From assembly GCA_021812735.1 (NCBI GenBank), contig JAKAMV010000001.1, forward strand, positions 1 to 50,499: a DNA stretch of 50,499 bases. Direction: 5' to 3'. The notes below the pieces were generated by a model. The model ran no database searches. It was not told where the DNA came from and saw nothing but the letters and a program-made list of their open reading frames with translations. Both the position numbers and the translations under genes were made by a program. Source of the stretch: Chloroflexota bacterium (GTDB taxonomy: Bacteria > Chloroflexota > Limnocylindria > Limnocylindrales > CSP1-4). Of this stretch, positions 45,458 through 50,499 are shown in pieces (within the stretch, counting starts at the first letter, position 1; the number at the start of each line of letters is the position of its first letter).

Positions 45458-46399
45458 TCAGGCTCCCAGCAACTCGACCAGGAGCGCCTTCTGGGCGTGC
45501 AGCCGGTTCTCCGACTGGTCGAAGATGATGCTCCGGGGGCCGTCCATCACGTCGGAGGTGATCTCCTCGCCGCGGTGGGCGGGCAGGCAGTGCATCACCA
45601 CCGCGTTCGGCGAGGCGGCCATGAGGGCCCGGTTGACCTGGTAGCGAGCGAAGGCGTCCCGCCGCTCCTCGGCCTCCGCCTCCTGGCCCATCGAGGTCCA
45701 AGCGTCCGTGTAGACGACATCACACCCCGCCACGGCCTCGCGCGCGTCCTGCGTGAAGCTGATCGAGCCGCCGCTGGCCGCCGCCAGCTCCTCGGCCCGC
45801 TCGACGATCCTGCCGCTGGGCCCGTAGCCGATCGGGTGCGCCAGGCGCACGTGCATGCCGAGGGTCGCGCCCATGAGCGCCAGTGAGTGGTACACGTTGT
45901 TGCCGTCGCCGACAAAGGCCAGCGTGACGCCGCGCAGGTCGCCGAACCGCTCGTGGAGCGTGAACAGGTCCGCCAGCGACTGGCAGGGGTGCTCGCGGAT
46001 CGTGAGGCCGTTGATCACCGGGATCGACGCCTTCGCCGCCAGCTCCGCGACCACCTCGTGCGGCCCGGTGCGCGCCATGATGGCGTCCACGAAGTTCTCG
46101 AGGTTGCGGGCGACATCGCCAACCGTCTCGCGCCCGCCCAGCACGATCTTCTCCTCGAGGTAGATCGCGTGCCCGCCGAGCTGGGTCATCCCCGCCTCGA
46201 ACGTCACGCGAGTCCGCAGGCTGGGCTTCTGGAACAGCATCGCGAGCGTCTTGTGCTCGAGCGGCGGATCCGCGTGGCGGCGCTCGGCGCGGAACTCCGC
46301 CTTGAGCTCGGCCGCGCGGGCGAAGAGCTGGTCGATGTCCTGCGCCGAGAGGTCGGCCGCCGAGATCAGGTCCCGTCCCGCAAGGGCTGCGTTCGTCAT
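45458..46399 (-). CDS. argF: Ornithine carbamoyltransferase
   Basis: This 313-residue enzyme joins ornithine and carbamoyl phosphate to citrulline for arginine synthesis. The carbamoyl-phosphate loop is QKPSLRTRVTFE (residues 58-68). HPCQSLADLFTLHE follows, and the ornithine-site HCLPAHRGEEI is near the end. Catabolic versus biosynthetic role cannot be read from it, but there is no arginine deiminase or carbamate kinase nearby. No other arg genes are adjacent either. ATG 46399 lies six bases after a TAGGGT box. Confidence 0.97.
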   Translation of the reverse strand: MTNAALAGRDLISAADLSAQDIDQLFARAAELKAEFRAERRHADPPLEHKTLAMLFQKPSLRTRVTFEAGMTQLGGHAIYLEEKIVLGGRETVGDVARNLENFVDAIMARTGPHEVVAELAAKASIPVINGLTIREHPCQSLADLFTLHERFGDLRGVTLAFVGDGNNVYHSLALMGATLGMHVRLAHPIGYGPSGRIVERAEELAAASGGSISFTQDAREAVAGCDVVYTDAWTSMGQEAEAEERRDAFARYQVNRALMAASPNAVVMHCLPAHRGEEITSDVMDGPRSIIFDQSENRLHAQKALLVELLGA

Positions 46400-46764
46400 G
46401 GCGCCACCCTACCGAATTCCCGCCCGTCGCGAAACACCCACGCGCGGCCCTGCGCCCGACGGCCCAGCGTGTCATCGGGCCTCGCGCCACCCTCGGGGCC
46501 TCCCCGAGACGTGCGTTCCGACACCCCGTCGTGCCTGCGTCCAGCGTGGCTCAGGTCAGGCAACGCCCAGAACAGTCAGCAGCCGGAGATCCCCGTGCGG
46601 GCATCAGAGCGGACGACGCGGGCATCGGCCGTCCCGAGAATCACGAGAGCGCCCGCCGGACCGTCGGGGCCTGAGGGCCAGGAGGACCGGGGCGGGCGCG
46701 CTCGGGGGTGCGCGGGCGAGGAACGGAGCGGCCGACGCGAGGTCAGCCGCCCCGGCGGGCGCGA
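46400..46764. other. Intergenic region between rpsI and argF
   Basis: These 365 bases hold no gene I can support. A 9-bp inverted repeat (GCGCCCGCC 46649-46657 / GGCGGGCGC 46691-46699) with a 33-base loop could end the ribosomal operon, but lacks a T tract. The argF promoter is at its left end. No tRNA was seen. Confidence 0.5.
46406..46411 (-). promoter_or_regulatory. -10 box for argF, leaderless arrangement
   Basis: On the minus strand TAGGGT is followed by six bases (GGCGCC) and the argF ATG. No Shine-Dalgarno fits. Confidence 0.45.
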
Positions 46765-47163
46765 CTAGCGCTTGGTGTACTGCGGGGCCTTGCGGGCACG
46801 CTTGAGGCCGTACTTCTTGCGCTCCTTCATGCGCGGATCGCGCGTGAGGAGGCCGGCCTGGCGCAGCGGCACCCGAAAGGAGTCCGGGTCGGACTGGAGC
46901 AGGGCGCGAGCGACGCCGTGGCGGATGGCCCCGGCCTGGCCGACGACGCCACCGCCCTCGACTTTGATCGTGACGTTGAAGCGGCCCTCGGTCCCGGTCA
47001 CCCGGAAGGGCAGGAACAGCTGCGAGTCCGACAGCACGCCGCCGAAGTGCTCCTCGGGCGTGCGGCCGTTGATGACCATGGACCCCTCACCGGGGATGAG
47101 GCGGACCCGGGCAACCGCGGTCTTGCGGCGGCCGGTGCCCCAGTAGAACGCAGGCATCGACAT
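46765..47163 (-). CDS. rpsI: 30S ribosomal protein S9 (uS9)
   Basis: This 132-residue protein binds 16S rRNA in the head of the small subunit, and its C-terminal tail reaches the P-site tRNA. Seen are [16 protein letters not shown] near the start, [19 protein letters not shown], and the end [24 protein letters not shown], with the universal SKR-type C-terminus as TKR. I chose ATG 47163 because GAGGAG lies seven bases upstream. It is 13 bases downstream of rplM. Confidence 0.97.
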   Translation of the reverse strand: MSMPAFYWGTGRRKTAVARVRLIPGEGSMVINGRTPEEHFGGVLSDSQLFLPFRVTGTEGRFNVTIKVEGGGVVGQAGAIRHGVARALLQSDPDSFRVPLRQAGLLTRDPRMKERKKYGLKRARKAPQYTKR

Positions 47164-47176
47164 CAGGGCTCCTCGA

Positions 47177-47608
47177 TCAGGCCAGCGGCTCGGGCTTCTG
47201 AGCCTGGTGCGGATGCTCAGGGCCCGCATAGACCTTGAGCTTGCGGAGCATCTGGGCTCCGAGCCGGTTGTGCGGCAGCATCCCCTTCACGGCACGGCGG
47301 ATGGGCTCCTCCGGCCGACGGGCGAGGAGGTGACCCAGGGTCTCCTCCTTGAAGCCCTGCGGGTAGCCGCTGTGGCGGGCGTAGACCTTGGACGTGAGCT
47401 TGTCTCGCGTCACCGTGATCTTCGCCGCGTTCAGGACGATCACGTGGTCGCCCGTGTCGAGGTGGGGGGCGTAGCCGGGCTTGTTCTTCCCCTCGAGAAC
47501 GCGCGCGATCCGCGTCGCGAGGCGGCCGAGCGTCTCGTCCGTCGCGTCGACGACGTACCAGCGTCGCTCGATCTCGCTCTCTCGAGGCGTATAGGTCTTC
47601 GCGCTCAT
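47177..47608 (-). CDS. rplM: 50S ribosomal protein L13 (uL13)
   Basis: This 143-residue protein is an early-assembly component of the large subunit. It has [21 protein letters not shown], the [13 protein letters not shown] segment and [13 protein letters not shown]. The length is usual (140-150). ATG 47608 overlaps the truA stop as ATGA. The rplM-rpsI pair is the standard order. Confidence 0.97.
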   Translation of the reverse strand: MSAKTYTPRESEIERRWYVVDATDETLGRLATRIARVLEGKNKPGYAPHLDTGDHVIVLNAAKITVTRDKLTSKVYARHSGYPQGFKEETLGHLLARRPEEPIRRAVKGMLPHNRLGAQMLRKLKVYAGPEHPHQAQKPEPLA

Positions 47609-48369
47609 TCCTCGTCTTCCTTGTCGTCCACCGGTCGCCGCCCGAGGGCGACGCGCCGGAGGCAGAGCCCCTTCGCCGGGGCGGCTGCCCCGTTGAGGGC
47701 CGGCTCTTGGGCGGCTAGCGCCGCCTCGAGCTCCGCTTCGTCCATCTTGCCGTGACCGACCTCCAGGAGAGCGGCCACCATGCGGCGCACCTGCCCCCGG
47801 AGGAAGGCGTCCGCCCTGACGTCGATCGTCACCAGGCGGCCCGCCCCCCGGACCCGCACCGCTTGCACGGTCCGGACCGGCGACCGGTCTTCCGCAACGG
47901 CGCCGAACGACGAGAAGTCGTGTCGGCCCAGAAGGACCGACCCGGCCCTCGCCATCGCGGCGACGTCCAGGGGGGCTCGCACCCCGAGCGCTGTCCGCTC
48001 GAGAAGCGGGCTCCGCGGCCCGTTCCAGACGGTGTAGCGGTACTCCCGATACCGCGCCGCGTGGCGAGGGTGGAACCCGTCGGTTGCCCGCCGGAGGTCG
48101 CGGATGGCGACGTCCCGCGGGAGCAGTCCGTTGACCGCCCGCTGGAGCCTCTCGGCCGGCACACTGCCGGCGTAGGTGAATGCGATCACCTGCCCGGCGG
48201 CGTGGACCCCGGCGTCCGTGCGTCCAGCCCCGTCGACCACCACCCGCTCGCCCCCGTTGAGGCGGGCCAGCGCGGCCTCGAGCTCTCCCTGGACCGTCCG
48301 GGCATTCGGCTGGAGCTGAAACCCGGCGAAGTCCGTTCCGTCGTATTCACACCGGGCGCGGAAGCGCAC
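47605..48369 (-). CDS. truA: tRNA pseudouridine synthase A
   Basis: This 254-residue enzyme makes pseudouridine at tRNA positions 38-40. It starts [21 protein letters not shown]. The catalytic Asp lies in [15 protein letters not shown] (near residue 52). The C-terminal half has [18 protein letters not shown] chose GTG 48369 because GAGG is eight bases upstream; the frame before it contains no start with a ribosome site. It sits between rplQ and rplM, the usual place in many Gram-positive-type operons. Confidence 0.95.
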   Translation of the reverse strand: MRFRARCEYDGTDFAGFQLQPNARTVQGELEAALARLNGGERVVVDGAGRTDAGVHAAGQVIAFTYAGSVPAERLQRAVNGLLPRDVAIRDLRRATDGFHPRHAARYREYRYTVWNGPRSPLLERTALGVRAPLDVAAMARAGSVLLGRHDFSSFGAVAEDRSPVRTVQAVRVRGAGRLVTIDVRADAFLRGQVRRMVAALLEVGHGKMDEAELEAALAAQEPALNGAAAPAKGLCLRRVALGRRPVDDKEDEE

Positions 48370-48406
48370 GGCCGAGTCCTCTCGAACTCGTGGGCCCGCG
48401 AGACCG

Positions 48407-48760
48407 TCAGACCAGTTCGATCTGGACGATCTCGGCGGCATCGCCCTTGCGCTGGCCGATGTGAACCAGGCGGGTGAACCCCGACTGGCGATCGGCGTAC
48501 TTGGGGGCAATCACGTCGAACAGCTTGGACACGACGAGCGGCTCGTTCGGGAACTCCGAGACGACCGACCGACGCGCCGCGAGATCCCCGCGCTTGGCGA
48601 GCGTGATCATCCGCTCCACCCGGCCGCGGATCTCCTTGGCCTTGGCCTCGGTGGTCTGCACCCGCTCGTAGCGGAGGACCGAGACCGTCAGGTTCTTGTA
48701 CAGGGCGAGGCGCGGCCCGCGCATGCGCGAGAGCTTGCGCCCGTCAACTCGATGGGCCAT
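48407..48760 (-). CDS. rplQ: 50S ribosomal protein L17 (bL17)
   Basis: This 117-residue protein lies at the tunnel exit of the large subunit. It opens MAHRVDGRKLSRMRGPRLAL and has YERVQTTEAKAKEIRGRVERMITLAKRGD and the C-terminal RLVHIGQRKGDAAEIVQIELV. Length is standard. It is three bases downstream of rpoA. Confidence 0.97.
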   Translation of the reverse strand: MAHRVDGRKLSRMRGPRLALYKNLTVSVLRYERVQTTEAKAKEIRGRVERMITLAKRGDLAARRSVVSEFPNEPLVVSKLFDVIAPKYADRQSGFTRLVHIGQRKGDAAEIVQIELV

Positions 48761-48763
48761 GGC

Positions 48764-49756
48764 TCAGGCCTCCTCGTCGGCGTCGAACGGCTGGTCGGCG
48801 TCCTCTTCGTAGTCGCCGTCCGGCTCGGTCTCCGGCAGGATGAAGCCGCGCATTCGGAGGCGCTCCTTCATCTCGTCCAGCGACTTCTTGCCGAAGTTGC
48901 GCATCCGCAGGAGGTCGTCGTCCTTGAGTTGGAGCAACTGGCCGACCTTGACAATGTTGTTGCGCTTGAGCGAGTTGTACGCCCGCATCGGCAGATCGAG
49001 CTCCTCGATCGGCATGTCGAGCATGTTCGACGGGAGCTGGGGCGCGCCCGGCACCGCGCGGTCAGCCGGTGCGGACTGGACGCCGACGGTCACGAACGGC
49101 TGGAACTGGCGGACGAGAATGTCGGCGGAGCGCGACAGCGCCTCCTCGGGCGTGATCGTGCCGTCAGTCTCGATCTCGAGCGTGAGCTTGTCGAAGTTGG
49201 TCATCTGGCCAACCCGGGTGCTCTCCACCCAGTAGTTGACCTTGCGGACCGGGGTGAAGATCGCGTCGACGGCGATGACGCCGATCGGCAGAGCCTCGGT
49301 GCGCTCGGCGGACAGATAGCCCACGCCGCGCTCGACCGTGAGGTCCATCTCGATCGTGGTGTCGTCCGAGTCGATGGTCATCAGCACCAGCTCGGGGTTG
49401 ACGATCTCGACATCCGCCGACTCGGTGATGTCCGCCGCCACGACCGGCCCGGCACCGCTCTTGAGCAGGCGCAGCTGGACCGGGTGCGAGGCGAAGCTCT
49501 TGAGGCGAAGCTTCTTGACGTTCAGGACGATCTGGGTGACGTCCTCCTTGACGCCGGCGATCGTCGAGAACTCCTGGTAGACGTCACGCAGTTGGATCGA
49601 GGTGACCGCGGCGCCCTCGAGCGACGACAGGAGCACCCGTCGGAGCGCATTGCCCAGCGTGACGCCGTAGCCCGCCTGCAGCGGCCCGGCTTCGTACTTC
49701 GCGTACGTGCCGGCTTCCGCGACGGGCTCGATCTGCGGGGTCTCGAGTTCAATCAT
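48764..49756 (-). CDS. rpoA: DNA-directed RNA polymerase subunit alpha
   Basis: This 330-residue subunit nucleates RNA polymerase assembly. The N-terminal domain has EAGPLQAGYGVTLGNALRRVLLSSLEGAAVTS and DLTVERGVGYL. A charged linker follows near residue 240. The C-terminal domain has ELDLPMRAYNSLKRNNIVKVGQLL and RNFGKKSLDEMKERL, which bind UP-element DNA and activators. An acidic tail (EDADQPFDADEEA) is added at the end. It lies nine bases downstream of rpsD. Confidence 0.98.
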   Translation of the reverse strand: MIELETPQIEPVAEAGTYAKYEAGPLQAGYGVTLGNALRRVLLSSLEGAAVTSIQLRDVYQEFSTIAGVKEDVTQIVLNVKKLRLKSFASHPVQLRLLKSGAGPVVAADITESADVEIVNPELVLMTIDSDDTTIEMDLTVERGVGYLSAERTEALPIGVIAVDAIFTPVRKVNYWVESTRVGQMTNFDKLTLEIETDGTITPEEALSRSADILVRQFQPFVTVGVQSAPADRAVPGAPQLPSNMLDMPIEELDLPMRAYNSLKRNNIVKVGQLLQLKDDDLLRMRNFGKKSLDEMKERLRMRGFILPETEPDGDYEEDADQPFDADEEA

Positions 49757-49765
49757 GAAAGACGG

Positions 49766-50392
49766 CTACCTCGAGTAGTACTCGACGACGAGCTGCTCGT
49801 TGAACTCGGGCGGCATCTGGTCTCGACGCGGAAGGGCCAGGACGGACCCGGCGAGCTTCCCCGCGTCCAGGCTCAGCCACTCGGGCGCCTGATGGGACCG
49901 GAGCGTCTCCTTGACGTCCTTGAACAGCGTCCGCTCCTTGTGCGACTCGCGGACCTCGATCCGGTCTCCGACCTTGAGGCGGTAGGAGGGGACGTTGGTC
50001 GGCACGCCGTTCACGGCGAAGTGGCCATGGGCGACCATCTGGCGGGCGGCTGCCCGGGAGGGGGCGAAGCCGAGCCTGAAGGCGACGTTGTCCAGCCGAA
50101 GCTCGAGCGAGCGCAGCAGCGCCTCGCCGGTGACGCCGGAGTGGCGGGTCGCCTCGATGAAGTAGTTGCGGAACTGCTTCTCGAGCACGCCGTAGACGCG
50201 GCGGACCTTCTGCTTCTCGCGCAGCTGGAGGCCGTAGTCCCCAACCTTGCGACGGCGAATGCCGTGCTGGCCGGGCGGGGTGGGCCGGCGCTCGAACGAG
50301 CACTTCTTGGTGTAGCAGCGGCCGCCCTTGAGGAAGAGCTTCAGCCCTTCGCGGCGGCACAGCCGGCAGACGGGATCGATGTAGCGGGCCAT
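49766..50392 (-). CDS. rpsD: 30S ribosomal protein S4 (uS4), zinc-binding type
   Basis: This 208-residue protein starts 30S assembly and often represses its own operon. Cys9, Cys12, Cys26 and Cys31 form the zinc-binding C+ version (CRLC ... CYTKKC). Then come [23 protein letters not shown] and the S4 RNA-binding domain with [26 protein letters not shown]. The end is VVEYYSR, as in the family. C+ proteins tend to be replaced by C- copies under zinc limitation, but no second copy is in the window. Confidence 0.98.
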   Translation of the reverse strand: MARYIDPVCRLCRREGLKLFLKGGRCYTKKCSFERRPTPPGQHGIRRRKVGDYGLQLREKQKVRRVYGVLEKQFRNYFIEATRHSGVTGEALLRSLELRLDNVAFRLGFAPSRAAARQMVAHGHFAVNGVPTNVPSYRLKVGDRIEVRESHKERTLFKDVKETLRSHQAPEWLSLDAGKLAGSVLALPRRDQMPPEFNEQLVVEYYSR

Positions 50393-50405
50393 GACCTACC
50401 TACGC

Positions 50406-50499
<94 letters not shown>

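Overview
The window comes from a very GC-rich bacterium with a compact, mostly housekeeping chromosome. The best guess is Chloroflexota, perhaps a Limnocylindria-like lineage. The guess rests on high GC, a split-gene GlmL-like ASKHA/KOW pair, a probable F420-type PPOX flavoenzyme, the cdaA-cdaR-glmM-glmS order and the order rpsK-rpsD-rpoA-rplQ-truA-rplM-rpsI. Actinomycetota cannot be excluded from sequence reading alone. I see no CRISPR array, insertion sequence, prophage, tRNA or rRNA gene.

Left part (1-17.3 kb). The 3' end of PEP carboxylase (ppc) converges on pyruvate phosphate dikinase (ppdK), two PEP-node enzymes. Then come a ferredoxin-NADP reductase and the two subunits of an NfnAB-type transhydrogenase (nfnA-nfnB, start/stop overlap). 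Glycyl-tRNA synthetase follows on the minus strand. A glycerol block follows: glpK, then glpA-glpB-glpC, the quinone-linked glycerol-3-phosphate dehydrogenase. After it come a ketopantoate reductase and plsY, which uses glycerol 3-phosphate for phospholipid synthesis.

Middle (17.3-34.8 kb). An orphan HPr protein, an exported M19 dipeptidase, a PPOX protein and recO lie on the minus strand, with recO divergent from a polyprenyl diphosphate synthase. The minus strand then carries glmU-tlyC and a long operon: tsaE-tsaB-rimI-tsaD-rsmA-ABC ATPase-ABC permease-ispE-ridA (tRNA t6A modification, ribosome methylation, export, isoprenoid precursor). Upstream of it is the least explained pair in the window: a 535-residue GlmL/MutL-like ASKHA protein and a 342-residue protein with a C-terminal KOW-like segment, with no mutase nearby.

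Right part (34.9-50.5 kb, all minus strand). A cell-wall and c-di-AMP operon runs cdaA-cdaR-glmM-glmS-acpS-nnrD-alr-macrodomain-small hypothetical. Upstream of it are argF and a TPR protein, then the ribosomal/RNA polymerase operon rpsK-rpsD-rpoA-rplQ-truA-rplM-rpsI.

Two sequence habits stand out. Many operon-first genes have a TANNNT -10 box only 6-9 bases before the start codon and no Shine-Dalgarno, which suggests leaderless mRNAs. Most within-operon junctions are 4-base GTGA or ATGA overlaps. The large ORFs antisense to real genes are GC-driven shadows and are left out.
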